Made by a program: the position numbers and the translations under genes. Source: Scytonematopsis contorta HA4267-MV1 (lineage in GTDB: Bacteria; Cyanobacteriota; Cyanobacteriia; Cyanobacteriales; Nostocaceae). Taken from it: a stretch of 59,677 nt of DNA. Below the pieces are notes generated by a model. The model was not told the origin of the DNA and did no database searches. It saw nothing but the letters and a program-made list of their open reading frames with translations. Below, in pieces: positions 17,403 to 25,349 of this stretch. The DNA lies in the NCBI GenBank assembly GCA_019359035.1, contig JAHHIC010000097.1:1-59677 (forward strand), read 5' to 3'. Position 1 is the stretch's first letter; every line of letters begins with the position of its first letter.

Positions 17403-18071
17403 TCACCTGTCGGTTTGCTTCTTATCAAGTTCAAACTCTCTTTTTTGCTTATCATCAAGTGCTTGAAGTTCTTCTCGATAATAAAAGCTCTTCAGTTTAG
17501 CGCACTGTTCCGTGTAAACCTTGCGAGCAGAACTGCTAGCGGCTAAATCTTGACGCAGCAATAACTCAAAAGACTTATCCCGCTGTTTAAAATCCTTGGT
17601 TGCGGCTATCAGTTCATTGCTAACAGCAGAATTTTCATAATCAGATAATAGTTCATCGTTCTGGTAAACTTTTAATTTGTTTCCGGCAGCTTGTGTGTAA
17701 ACCCGCTGCGTCTGATATCCTCTCCACAAGCCAGGTTTTTCACGTTTTAAAAATTCCATTTCTACTTCCCCTGGTTTTGTTGGTATAGTTGGACGAATGT
17801 AAACAAAACACGCTTTATCAACTGCCACATTCAGACCAACTTTAATACCATTTCCATCATAATTAAATGCATCAATTAAATCATTCTCTAAATCAGTTTC
17901 CCCTAGTTTGGATGAAGTTTTTAATCCTTCTGGTAAAGCTTCTTTGCTGATAGAAGGTTCAGGTTGAGAAACTGGAGAAGCTGACGCTTGATTAATTGGC
18001 TTCGATACTTTTTGAGACGTGCAACCAATCAACATAAAAGCTAAAACAATAAAATAAAATTTCATAACCAT
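17403..18071 (-). CDS. predicted lipoprotein of unknown function, 222 residues
   Basis: N-terminus MVMKFYFIVLAFMLIGCTSQK is a lipoprotein signal with lipobox LIGC, so the mature protein should be lipidated at that Cys and anchored on the periplasmic side. A Ser/Pro linker follows, then a domain containing 'VDKACFVYIRPTIPTKPGEVEMEFLKREKPGLWRGYQT'. The C-terminal 40 residues are a charged helix. ATG at 18071; ATG 18065 is an alternative. It is 17 bases downstream of the next minus-strand gene, so the two exported proteins form an operon. No family recognised. Confidence 0.75.
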   Translation of the reverse strand: MVMKFYFIVLAFMLIGCTSQKVSKPINQASASPVSQPEPSISKEALPEGLKTSSKLGETDLENDLIDAFNYDGNGIKVGLNVAVDKACFVYIRPTIPTKPGEVEMEFLKREKPGLWRGYQTQRVYTQAAGNKLKVYQNDELLSDYENSAVSNELIAATKDFKQRDKSFELLLRQDLAASSSARKVYTEQCAKLKSFYYREELQALDDKQKREFELDKKQTDR

Positions 18072-18088
18072 AATTAAAATTAATATTA

Positions 18089-19273
18089 TTAGTTCGCTTG
18101 TGTACTTATCTCTGCTAATCGACCATTTTTGTAAAATTGCTGTAAGTCAGGAAAATTAGCAAACAACCAACTACTTCCTTTCTCATATTCAGGTACATTA
18201 TTCGCAGCCATATATAATCCACTGCGATATGCTGCTAATAACATCAAACCTTGCAAACTAGAGGCAGAGCGAGAAAAAACTGGTATATCCATTATTTTCT
18301 CAACTTTGTAATTGTATTCACCTGATAAAATAAAATAAATTAAAATATGTACCAATCTAGGATAATTGTCTGACCTATCCTTATATTTTTGAATATAAGG
18401 TTTAATTACCCAATATTCATCATCTGGGACAAAATCAGAATCTACATTAATATCACTCTCTTCATAAATAAAACTAAAATTAAATCCCAGAAACTGCTCA
18501 AAATATCCCAGAGAAACAGCCCAGCGCTCAACTTCTTGTGTCTCAGCCGAATATGCTCCCTCTGCTTGCTCTGGTCCGTATTTATCTTGTAATTTCTTTA
18601 ATACTTCTTGATTGATATCAAATCGCCAATTTGCCTCATTAAAATAATCTAGGAATACTTCTCTTAAATACCCTAATGTCAATTCCTCAACTTTAGGACG
18701 TGGCTCCCCACGCAAAACATAATCTTTTTCTATATTTTCAAGAATATATTGGTCTAAATCAATTTCTAATTCAGCTTTCCTATCAACTGGTAATAATGAT
18801 TTAGCTTCTTCTATAGTCATCTGAAAATCCTGGTAATCTCCCCATCTTGCATCATTGGGAGCTACATCTTCCACACAATTCAGTGCAAGAGAACGCGCAA
18901 AAGTAGGAACCTGTGGGTAAATATATGACCCTTTTAATTCCTCTTCCACTGCTTTCATAAGCATATGCACTAACCCAGACCAGCAAGCATCATGTAAACA
19001 GGTAGGAAACTCTTTAGCTAAGCTAGCCAGTTTACTCAGCAACACATCTAACCAAGCACCAATCCTAACACTGTTGGAAACTTGCTTAAAAATTGGAAGC
19101 TCAGGAAAACTATGTTCAAGCCAAGCGTCGTTCTCGACTTCCACTTTAGAAGAAAAATTTGGGTTAGGTGTAGCTTGCAAATCCTCACTAACTTGAGTCC
19201 ACATCAACGCGAACAGTATCAACTTACAAATAACCAAACGCTTCTTTTTTTCAAAAAAAACAAATTCATCCAT
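18089..19273 (-). CDS. exported protein of unknown function, about 394 residues
   Basis: The frame is open from a TTG at 19363, but ATG 19273 gives a sensible signal-like N-terminus: MDEFVFFEKKKRLVICK, then the hydrophobic LILFALMWTQV. This start also leaves room for the divergent ssb promoter. The remainder is acidic and helical with many Trp/Tyr and no recognisable motif (e.g. 'HDACWSGLVHMLMKAVEEEL', 'FSRSASSLQGLMLLAAYRSGLYMAANN'). Forms an operon with the lipoprotein gene downstream, suggesting a pair acting at the cell envelope. Function unknown. Confidence 0.65.
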   Translation of the reverse strand: MDEFVFFEKKKRLVICKLILFALMWTQVSEDLQATPNPNFSSKVEVENDAWLEHSFPELPIFKQVSNSVRIGAWLDVLLSKLASLAKEFPTCLHDACWSGLVHMLMKAVEEELKGSYIYPQVPTFARSLALNCVEDVAPNDARWGDYQDFQMTIEEAKSLLPVDRKAELEIDLDQYILENIEKDYVLRGEPRPKVEELTLGYLREVFLDYFNEANWRFDINQEVLKKLQDKYGPEQAEGAYSAETQEVERWAVSLGYFEQFLGFNFSFIYEESDINVDSDFVPDDEYWVIKPYIQKYKDRSDNYPRLVHILIYFILSGEYNYKVEKIMDIPVFSRSASSLQGLMLLAAYRSGLYMAANNVPEYEKGSSWLFANFPDLQQFYKNGRLAEISTQAN

Positions 19274-19403
19274 AAATTTTCCAATGAAGAAAAAACCAAG
19301 GTAGCACAAAACTATAACTTCCTCATTAGTAATATCCGCAGGAATAAAAATCACTTCAGACAAAAGAGGTTAAATCATTCGTAAGTAGAAATAATTCTTT
19401 TTT

Positions 19404-19411
19404 GCTAACGC
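19404..19411 (+). promoter_or_regulatory. RCTAACGC motif before ssb
   Basis: GCTAACGC, 40 nt before ATG 19444, in the divergent intergenic region. Confidence 0.5.
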
Positions 19412-19443
19412 ATTTTTGAAGTGATGTCATAAAAAGTGGAAAT

Positions 19444-19818
19444 ATGAATTATATAAATACCGTCACTCTCATCGGCAGAGCAGGAAACGACCCAGAGATT
19501 AGATATTTTGAGTCTGGAAAAGTTAAAGTATCCCTCTCGCTAGCAGTAAGACCACCATACAGAAGTGAGCAACCCCTGTGGTTCGACATTGAAGCATGGG
19601 GGAAAACAGCAGAAATTATAAAAGATTATGTTCAAAAAGGTGGAATGATAGCCGTTCAAGGTGAGTTCGTCTTTGACAGATGGACTGACCAGCAAGGAAA
19701 TAGTCGCTCAAAGGGAATTATCAAAGCAGAAAATATTGAGCTTTTATCACAAAAGCCTCAACAACCTCAACACCAGTATTCTACAACTCCAACAAGTATA
19801 GCTAACGCTAATTTCTAA
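19444..19818 (+). CDS. ssb: single-stranded DNA-binding protein without acidic C-terminal tip
   Basis: OB-fold SSB: 'MNYINTVTLIGRAGNDPEIRYFESGKVKVSLSLAV', 'LWFDIEAWGKTAEIIKDYVQKGGMIAVQGEF', 'DRWTDQQGNSRSKGIIKAENIELL'. It has 124 residues. The C-terminus is a short Gln/Thr-rich linker ending ..ANANF, not the acidic D-D-D-I-P-F-type tip with which SSBs recruit repair and replication proteins. The RCTAACGC element and ATG 19444 define the start. The next gene, 66 bases on, ends in exactly such an acidic tip, so the interaction tip may be supplied by a partner. SSB identity is firm. Confidence 0.92.
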   Translation: MNYINTVTLIGRAGNDPEIRYFESGKVKVSLSLAVRPPYRSEQPLWFDIEAWGKTAEIIKDYVQKGGMIAVQGEFVFDRWTDQQGNSRSKGIIKAENIELLSQKPQQPQHQYSTTPTSIANANF

Positions 19819-19884
19819 ACAAATCAGCCATTTGTAAATTATTACAGATGGCACACACTCATTAAAATCAAACGGAGAAAAAAC

Positions 19885-20280
19885 ATGATTTCAACAACTC
19901 AAACACTACAAATAAAATCTTTGGAAACTTGCTTTGATGCAGAAGGGCTACAAATATCGTTCGGATTGGCGGAAATTTACTCTTATGGAAACGGTGAACC
20001 AAATATAGACGAAATCCCCTTCCGCGCAAAAGGACAACCCGCACTTGCTATTAACAAAGCTGGTATTGGAGCAAAAGGCTGCGCTCAAGGATATATAGAT
20101 GTCGCAGTGCAGCCAAGAGAAGAATATAAAGAAAAAATATATTCTTTAGTTATCCGCAATTTTAAAGCAGAAGAAGGCTCTGTACAGCAAGCAATTCCAG
20201 TCCCCACTCCCGATTTTGCAAAAGAGCTTTTAAATTCAAACCTTCCTGATGAAGATGAGGAAAGCGAAATACCGTTCTAA
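19885..20280 (+). CDS. SSB-associated small protein ending in an SSB-like acidic tip
   Basis: 131 residues; ATG 19885 with GGAG upstream. The body is beta-rich (LQIKSLETCFDAEGLQISFGLAEIYSYG.. 'YIDVAVQPREEYKEKIYSLVIRNFKAEE'), compatible with a small OB-like barrel though I cannot assign a family. The C-terminus NLPDEDEESEIPF is a strong match to the acidic tip of bacterial SSBs (several D/E, then I-P-F), which the SSB next door lacks. The likely role is to work with or as a second SSB and recruit DNA polymerase, helicase or primase partners; this is inference from the tip and operon. An intrinsic terminator follows. Confidence 0.7.
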   Translation: MISTTQTLQIKSLETCFDAEGLQISFGLAEIYSYGNGEPNIDEIPFRAKGQPALAINKAGIGAKGCAQGYIDVAVQPREEYKEKIYSLVIRNFKAEEGSVQQAIPVPTPDFAKELLNSNLPDEDEESEIPF

Positions 20281-20320
20281 TTTAGAGGTAGCAGGAGTTT
20301 GAGCACTAAAATATTTGTGA

Positions 20321-20375
20321 GACAAGAAATAGGAACTTTATATTAGAAGTTTCCTGTCCTTGTTCTTTTTTTTTG
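20321..20375 (+). terminator. intrinsic terminator after the ssb operon
   Basis: ACAAGAAATAGGAACTT pairs imperfectly with AAGTTTCCTGTCCTTGTTC around TATATTAG and is followed by nine T. It closes the two-gene SSB operon. Confidence 0.65.
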
Positions 20376-20415
20376 TAAAAAACTATCCTAAATACCATCA
20401 GCAGCAACACTATAG

Positions 20416-20439
20416 TTGTCGTATTTTAAAATACGACAA
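20416..20439. promoter_or_regulatory. perfect 24-bp palindrome upstream of parA
   Basis: Half-site TTGTCGTATTTT followed immediately by its exact reverse complement. It lies 115 bases before parA. Candidates are the ParA/ParB operator or a parS centromere site. A second inverted repeat, GTACTA-gtccg-TAGTAC, lies at 20451-20467. Confidence 0.6.
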
Positions 20440-20450
20440 ATAAAATACTG

Positions 20451-20467
20451 GTACTAGTCCGTAGTAC
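20451..20467. promoter_or_regulatory. inverted repeat GTACTA-N5-TAGTAC before parA
   Basis: Six-base arms with a five-base spacer, 12 bases after the 24-bp palindrome. Probably part of the same par control region. Confidence 0.45.
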
Positions 20468-20553
20468 AAATTTAAATTTTTCAACTTAATGTGGTTTATG
20501 TGCTTCCAATTCGGTTATATTTGAAATCATCTAAAATTGGGTGCTAGTATTTT

Positions 20554-21342
20554 ATGGCGCAAGTAGTTATTGCAATCCTGGCGAACGCAGGTGGAGTTGG
20601 CAAAAGCACTTTAGCCACGCATCTTGCTTATGAAATTAGCCAGCGTAAATCAAAGGTAGCTTTGTTGGATTTAGACCCTCAGCGGTCTCTAGATGTATTT
20701 TGCGGTTTGGAATCAGTCGAAGCACCAAAAACTATAGTGAATGTTTTATCCAAAGACTTTAAAGGTAGTTGGAATTTAGTTTCCGCATGGGATGAAGCAA
20801 ATGTTGAAGTTTGTCAAGGACACCCACTACTTGCGGATGTCGCTAATGAGTTAGTGACTCGCAAACGAGGGGAATATACTTTGAGTGACAGGCTGAACAA
20901 ATATCCTCTACCTCATGATTTAATTATCCTGGACTGTCCGGCAACTTTGGGGATGCTAAACGTTAATGCTTTAGCAGCTTCTACTCACGTTTTAGTTCCA
21001 ATACAGTTGGAGATGAAAGCTATCTCTGGTTCTGCGGAATTAGTTGAGTGGTGTATTACGACTTCCGAAGAATTACAACTTGACCCTAAGCCCCCTATAT
21101 TAGGTTTTGTTCCCAGCATGTATGATGATGCTGTGGCAATGCATCGTCAGTATTATAATCAACTACCGGATATTGCCCAACAATTAGACATCAAGCTTTA
21201 TCCTAAAATTCGCAATTCTAACGAATTTAAAAATGCTAGCGCTCACGGATTACCTTTACAAAAATACCGGGCTAGACATCCAGCTTGTATGGAATTTAAA
21301 CAAATTGCCAAAGATGTAATTGCATTGATTAAAGAAAAATAA
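20554..21342 (+). CDS. parA: ParA family partition ATPase
   Basis: Drives plasmid segregation on the nucleoid with ParB. Walker A region 'ANAGGVGKSTLATHLA' (residues 10-25), 'VALLDLDPQRSLDVFCG', Walker B 'LIILDCPATLGMLNVNAL', and 'VLVPIQLEMKAISGSAELVEW' are all ParA landmarks. 262 residues and no N-terminal helix-turn-helix, so it resembles the small (type Ib) ParAs, although its ParB is of the large type. The signature lysine of the deviant Walker box (K-GGVGK) is Ala (A12), while the catalytic K17 is kept. ParB starts ten bases after the stop, with GGAG between. Confidence 0.9.
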   Translation: MAQVVIAILANAGGVGKSTLATHLAYEISQRKSKVALLDLDPQRSLDVFCGLESVEAPKTIVNVLSKDFKGSWNLVSAWDEANVEVCQGHPLLADVANELVTRKRGEYTLSDRLNKYPLPHDLIILDCPATLGMLNVNALAASTHVLVPIQLEMKAISGSAELVEWCITTSEELQLDPKPPILGFVPSMYDDAVAMHRQYYNQLPDIAQQLDIKLYPKIRNSNEFKNASAHGLPLQKYRARHPACMEFKQIAKDVIALIKEK

Positions 21343-21351
21343 GGAGAAGTG

Positions 21352-22467
21352 ATGGCAAAGGGTTTACCAGGGATTGGCGAAAAATTCAGAGGAGCAGTTC
21401 AAAAAACTGACCAAGAGAAAAAAATTGCTGAATTACAAGCAGAAGTAGAACATTTGCGGGATATGCAATCCCCCGAATTAGAAGCGGAAATTGCTCAGTT
21501 ACGAGAACAACTGCAAAATCAATCAGGGGAAACACAAATTGATTTAGCGTTAATTGACCCTAATCCCAATCAGCCAAGGCAAACAATTACAGCAGAATCT
21601 ATTCAAGCTAAAGCACGACTTTTACAAAAACACGGACAAATTACGCCAATTATTCTTGTCCCTCAAAACAACAGCCGTTACATATTGCTGGATGGGCAAT
21701 TACGTACTGAGGCAGCGAAATTACTGCAATGGAAAACTATTCGGGCTGTGGTCGTGCCGATGCCCAAAGATTTAGACCAGTCCTCGTTGATGACATTTCT
21801 GGGATTTGAAGATTTAAATCCGTTAGATAAAGCAGAAGCTATTGTCAAAGAAATTCATAAATCAACTGGATTAGATGCGGATGAAATTAGCACGACTCTC
21901 GCAACTGTACTTAAGCGTATAGAGCGTGATAGTAAAAGTAAAGAATTAACTAAACTTGTGGCACTGAGTGGGTTGGAGCAACAGCAGGGGTTAGAAAGCT
22001 TAGGTGTGACGGGTGCAGAACAAGATTTATTATCAATAATGTTAGAGTTGGGATTAAATCCTGCTTCAGTAAAAGCCAATCTTTTACCAATGCTGTCTCT
22101 ACCTGATGATTTAAAAGACGCAATTCGTAAGTCAGGACTTAAAGGAGCACATGCATTGGCTTTGGCAACTTTATCAGCTAAAGGATTAGACATACCTGAA
22201 GAAAAAGCACTTATCGAGCGAGCTAATGCTACCAAAAAAGTTTTAACAGAAAATCTTACCGTACCGGAAACACGCGACTTTATCAAACAAATTAAAGCAA
22301 AATACCTCAAGTCAGAAAAATCTGAATCAAAAGAAGTAAAATCCGTTATCCAAAAAATTAATGCGTTATCATCTGCGTCTTTAGCTGATGCAAGTAACGA
22401 GCAACTTAAAGAATTTAAGGCGTTACTGCAACAAAAGTTAGCTGAAATTGATGAATTTTTTAATTAA
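21352..22467 (+). CDS. parB: ParB family partition protein
   Basis: Centromere-binding clamp protein. An N-terminal coiled coil (about 20-60) is followed by the ParB/Srx fold: 'IDLALIDPNPNQPRQTITAESIQAKARLLQKHGQITPIILVPQ' then 'YILLDGQLRTEAAKLL', where canonical ParBs have G-E-R-R in the CTP-binding motif. The central helix-turn-helix region is 'DLNPLDKAEAIVKEIHKSTGLDADEISTTLA', and a C-terminal helical dimerisation end follows. The ATG at 21352 has AGGAG at 21342-21346; GTG 21349 is too close. 371 residues. Forms an operon with parA. The changed CTP motif leaves open whether it loads by CTP-dependent sliding. Confidence 0.88.
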   Translation: MAKGLPGIGEKFRGAVQKTDQEKKIAELQAEVEHLRDMQSPELEAEIAQLREQLQNQSGETQIDLALIDPNPNQPRQTITAESIQAKARLLQKHGQITPIILVPQNNSRYILLDGQLRTEAAKLLQWKTIRAVVVPMPKDLDQSSLMTFLGFEDLNPLDKAEAIVKEIHKSTGLDADEISTTLATVLKRIERDSKSKELTKLVALSGLEQQQGLESLGVTGAEQDLLSIMLELGLNPASVKANLLPMLSLPDDLKDAIRKSGLKGAHALALATLSAKGLDIPEEKALIERANATKKVLTENLTVPETRDFIKQIKAKYLKSEKSESKEVKSVIQKINALSSASLADASNEQLKEFKALLQQKLAEIDEFFN

Positions 22468-22571
22468 ATAAGTAGCAATTGATTACAAAACTATAAAAAG
22501 AATTAGCAAGCAGGAAAATAACATTTGCTCTTAGGCATTTTATCTCCAATCTACTCGAAATCTACATAGGC

Positions 22572-22579
22572 GCTAGCGC
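22572..22579 (+). promoter_or_regulatory. variant GCTAGCGC motif before the 54-residue gene
   Basis: GCTAGCGC, one base different from GCTAACGC, 43 nt before ATG 22615, with TACATA at 22563-22568. Confidence 0.4.
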
Positions 22580-22614
22580 GCAGATAAGCACGAGTCTATA
22601 AAGTAGGATATATC

Positions 22615-22779
22615 ATGCTAGCCAAAATCTACATAAGCGCTATAGTTATATTTAGCTTAAATTCTTTAACCTCTACAGTCGGCGCATGTAAAGAACGCAA
22701 CTGCCACACATGGTTAAACGAAGTAGGAGCAGAATATCAACAAGTGTTCCGACGTAACGTAAAGCAGTTGGGTTTGTAA
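22615..22779 (+). CDS. small exported/membrane-anchored protein, 54 residues (paralog of 27475-27651)
   Basis: MLAKIYISAIVIFSLNSLTSTVGACKERNCH, then TWLNEVGAEYQQVFRRNVKQLGL: a signal-like hydrophobic start, two cysteines five residues apart, then W..E....Y.QVF.RN.KQ.GL. A second gene at 27475-27651 has the same plan (A-I-I-I-S, C....C-H, W..E, EY.QVF.RN.KQFGL). Both have an upstream RCTAACGC-type motif and an intrinsic terminator. Conservation of the C-terminal half despite divergent DNA shows these are real genes. Function unknown; a secreted disulfide peptide or small inner-membrane protein. Confidence 0.6.
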   Translation: MLAKIYISAIVIFSLNSLTSTVGACKERNCHTWLNEVGAEYQQVFRRNVKQLGL

Positions 22780-22807
22780 ATTAAGCCCCTTCATGGGCAT
22801 CCAAAAT

Positions 22808-22840
22808 AAAGGTTACTATCCCAGTAACTTTTATTTTTTC
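22808..22840 (+). terminator. intrinsic terminator after the 54-residue gene
   Basis: AAAGGTTACT / AGTAACTTTT stem with five-base loop, followed by ATTTTTT. The paralog at 27.5 kb has the equivalent terminator. Confidence 0.65.
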
Positions 22841-22869
22841 TTTATCTACACCCGAATCTAAAAATAGCC

Positions 22870-22877
22870 GCTAACGC
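22870..22877 (+). promoter_or_regulatory. RCTAACGC motif before the 22914 gene
   Basis: GCTAACGC in the context AGCCGCTAACGC, 44 nt before ATG 22914. Confidence 0.5.
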
Positions 22878-22913
22878 AGAAATCTTACGACCACATTCGT
22901 AGGGAAAATTTTC

Positions 22914-23318
22914 ATGTTTAGTAGACTAGTAACAACAATTCTCGCAAGTTTACTGTTTATTCCACAGTCGGCAATTGCAGCACGCAGGAACTTAGATGGA
23001 GGGATAGCATCAATAGATTGCACAATTTTTCAGGATGGTACTGAAGTTCTTTGGAACGTTAGCGTACGCGATGAAAGCAAGCCAATACAATACTATAATT
23101 TCACGGTTAAAGTAGCTGGTGGTGAGGTAAGCGAAAACTTTACGGATAGCGGAAGTTATACAACCATTACACGTAGGGTTTTCTTTCGTGGCTATCGCAA
23201 AAGTAGCGTGTCAGCAACATTAGAAGGATTTGCTGGTGGTGTTAGATTAGATTACGTGTATGGATACACAATTTACCCACCTCTGGCAACAGAATGCACG
23301 CCATTCTATCAACCGTAA
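22914..23318 (+). CDS. secreted beta-rich protein, 134 residues
   Basis: A clear Sec signal peptide: MFSRLVTTILASLLFIPQSAIA, cleavage after AIA. The mature part is beta-rich (ASIDCTIFQDGTEVLWNVSVRD, 'YYNFTVKVAGGEVSENF', 'SSVSATLEGFAGGVRLDYVYGYTIYPP') with two Cys that may form a disulfide between the N- and C-terminal regions. Periplasmic or secreted, fibronectin- or immunoglobulin-like in feel but not assignable. It carries the shared upstream motif and ends in a strong terminator. Confidence 0.7.
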   Translation: MFSRLVTTILASLLFIPQSAIAARRNLDGGIASIDCTIFQDGTEVLWNVSVRDESKPIQYYNFTVKVAGGEVSENFTDSGSYTTITRRVFFRGYRKSSVSATLEGFAGGVRLDYVYGYTIYPPLATECTPFYQP

Positions 23319-23338
23319 AATAACCATCAAAATGTATA

Positions 23339-23385
23339 TAACCCTAATAGTAAAAGCTTATAATACTATTAGGGTTAAATTTTTC
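23339..23385 (+). terminator. intrinsic terminator, 13-bp stem
   Basis: AACCCTAATAGTA pairs perfectly with TACTATTAGGGTT around an A/T-rich loop and is followed by AAATTTTT. Could work in both directions. Confidence 0.7.
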
Positions 23386-23413
23386 TGTCACAAATACACA
23401 AGCGCTACAAATT

Positions 23414-24064
23414 ATGTACCTAGCAGAAATTGACGATAAATCAGAACTAAAAACTAACAAATATGGGTATGTCGAATTTGAATTCAATACAAAAATAGAT
23501 TTTGCTATATGGGTATTAACAAAAAGCAACATTCATATTTCACCTTTTAATTACCATAATACAAGTAACAACCAATATTTAAATAAAAGTGATTGGACTA
23601 ATTTTTTTCAAAGTATTATAATAGCCCAAGACCCCCGTTGGCTATGTAAAACTGAAGACATTGAAAAGCAGGTAAAAAGCGAAATCGCTAGCTTGAGACC
23701 AATATTTCCACTTAATAAACTAACAGATAGCAATTTACATATTTTACGTCATAAAATCAAAGATAGATTATCTTGGTTAAATCAACAGTACGAGTTTGTA
23801 AAAAATAAGTATCAAGAACAACCAAATATTTTAATACCAAATGAATTAACCCAAATGTGGTCAGAATATCAATCGTCATCACATACTAACCACAATATCC
23901 AAAAAATAATGGATGACAAAAACTTGTGCCCCGTATCTGATAATCTAGACTCTATCCACAAGATTTATTTAGTTAACTATCCAACAGTGGTTGAATACAA
24001 GTATGAAATTAATACGGTAATTGGTGTACCTAATGAGGATAATTTTAATGCGGTAATAAGGTAA
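23414..24064 (+). CDS. hypothetical protein, 216 residues
   Basis: Not recognised. ATG 23414. Contains 'YGYVEFEFNTKIDFAIWVLTKSNIHISPF' (beta), 'SDWTNFFQSIIIAQDPRWLCKTEDIEKQ' and a helical central part with 'DRLSWLNQQYEFVKNKYQEQ'. Soluble, Asn/Lys/Tyr-rich as expected for AT-rich DNA. It lies convergent with the parM-like gene; a hairpin separates them. Confidence 0.65.
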   Translation: MYLAEIDDKSELKTNKYGYVEFEFNTKIDFAIWVLTKSNIHISPFNYHNTSNNQYLNKSDWTNFFQSIIIAQDPRWLCKTEDIEKQVKSEIASLRPIFPLNKLTDSNLHILRHKIKDRLSWLNQQYEFVKNKYQEQPNILIPNELTQMWSEYQSSSHTNHNIQKIMDDKNLCPVSDNLDSIHKIYLVNYPTVVEYKYEINTVIGVPNEDNFNAVIR

Positions 24065-24084
24065 CCCATATCATCAAGCCTGCG

Positions 24085-24123
24085 TTATTGAATGATAAAC
24101 TACAAAAGCTTATCATTCAATAA
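24085..24123. terminator. perfect 14-bp hairpin between convergent genes
   Basis: TTATTGAATGATAA pairs with TTATCATTCAATAA. No pronounced T-run, but the position between 23414-24064 (+) and the parM-like gene (-) suits a bidirectional transcription end. Confidence 0.55.
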
Positions 24124-24140
24124 CAAGTCCCTGAAAAAGC

Positions 24141-25349
24141 TCAAATATTATCAGCCATCATAAGAAAACCTTTTTGATTAGAATTAGAAGTAACACTACT
24201 TGATTGGTGTTTTATTTGCTTAACAAACTCGTTATCCTTCCGCTCTTTATAATCAATCAGCTTATCGAGCTCACAAACGCAATACTGGTGGAGTGCATAA
24301 ACATCAGCCATCCTGCTGCCCAACCCCATTGTGATTTTAGTTGGTACATTAATATTACCATGCCAAGATACCTTAAATCCTTCCTTCTCACAATAAGCAT
24401 CAATTTCTGGTTGGATGTAATCTGCTGTACCACCGCAAAATACTAACTCCCTCACATCAGACTCAGCACAAGAGCGCAACCAACGGGCGATCGCTCTCCA
24501 ATATTCGTCTCTTGCAATCACCAAAGCGCTACACATAAATTCACCGTCAGCTTTTATTTCTGCTGGTTTACGCTTGCGGGAAAGTCTTTCTAGCACAACC
24601 GGGTCACAGTCTTTACCGGATGCTACCATCGCTTCAACTACCCCAAAATCATCTGAATTTAAACCAGAAACTTTACTAACAAAGCTATTTACCAACCAAG
24701 ACATCCCTAAATCACTCGTAACTCCTCGACCAGGTACACCGTCCCTCACCAAGAAGGTACTAGCATTGCGGTAACCCATCATCACAAATAAAGAAGTAGG
24801 AACAATACCGCTGCGACTATGCTTGAAATGAAAATAAATCCCACTCCCTTCACTTACAGCGTTAAAATTCACGAGCTTGATTTTAATTTTACCCGCTGGT
24901 GTGTCAAATCCTTTAAAAGTTTCTTTTAATCGCAGTTGCAACTGGTCTTTATCCTGTACTTCTCCTGGCGGCAATAGTACGTTCAAGTAAACCGAGAAAT
25001 TAGAACCCAAATTTAACTTCTCTTTTACCAACCAAATCAACCCACAAATTTTGGGGACGGCTAACTCGTATTTAAGTTCTTTAAGCTGGGTTATTCCTTT
25101 AAACTGGTGACGAGCAAGCGTGCCCAAAACGTAATACTCATCCCCAATACCAACCCAAACACGCGATTCTGGCTTACCCTCATTACTAATAGACCGCAGT
25201 GAAGCAGCAGAAACATCGGCTATCTCTGAATCTAAAATTACAGTTTGGGGATAGCCATCGGGATAGATTTGAGCAATTACCTTATTTTGGCTACCACCCA
25301 TATCAACAGTTACAACAATACTCTTCTTTTCTTTATTTTTCTCAGCCAT
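24141..25349 (-). CDS. parM: ParM/StbA-like actin-family plasmid segregation protein
   Basis: Actin-fold ATPase that would push plasmid copies apart as filaments. Visible: phosphate-1 motif 'VVTVDMGGSQNKVIAQI' near the N-terminus, phosphate-2 region 'SLFVMMGYRNASTFLVRDG', connecting 'GRGVTSDLGMSWLVNSF', adenosine motif 'ELVFCGGTADYI' and a C-terminal 'GLGSRMADVYAL'. 402 residues with a short Lys-rich N-terminal extension and a polar C-terminal tail. A ParM needs a DNA-binding adaptor (ParR). The next minus-strand gene upstream (26693-27160) is a candidate, now separated by unrelated fragments. Not a chaperone Hsp70: too short, no substrate domain. Confidence 0.8.
   Translation of the reverse strand: MAEKNKEKKSIVVTVDMGGSQNKVIAQIYPDGYPQTVILDSEIADVSAASLRSISNEGKPESRVWVGIGDEYYVLGTLARHQFKGITQLKELKYELAVPKICGLIWLVKEKLNLGSNFSVYLNVLLPPGEVQDKDQLQLRLKETFKGFDTPAGKIKIKLVNFNAVSEGSGIYFHFKHSRSGIVPTSLFVMMGYRNASTFLVRDGVPGRGVTSDLGMSWLVNSFVSKVSGLNSDDFGVVEAMVASGKDCDPVVLERLSRKRKPAEIKADGEFMCSALVIARDEYWRAIARWLRSCAESDVRELVFCGGTADYIQPEIDAYCEKEGFKVSWHGNINVPTKITMGLGSRMADVYALHQYCVCELDKLIDYKERKDNEFVKQIKHQSSSVTSNSNQKGFLMMADNI

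Noticed and set aside
19801-19808. GCTAACGC inside the end of the ssb coding region
   Set aside because: Lies in codons for ANANF, and the next gene starts 84 bases later, outside the usual spacing; not counted as a regulatory copy, though overlap cannot be excluded.
24141-25349. Hsp70/DnaK identity for the actin-fold protein
   Set aside because: Only 402 residues, lacks the substrate-binding domain and DnaK signatures; ParM-like is the better fit.
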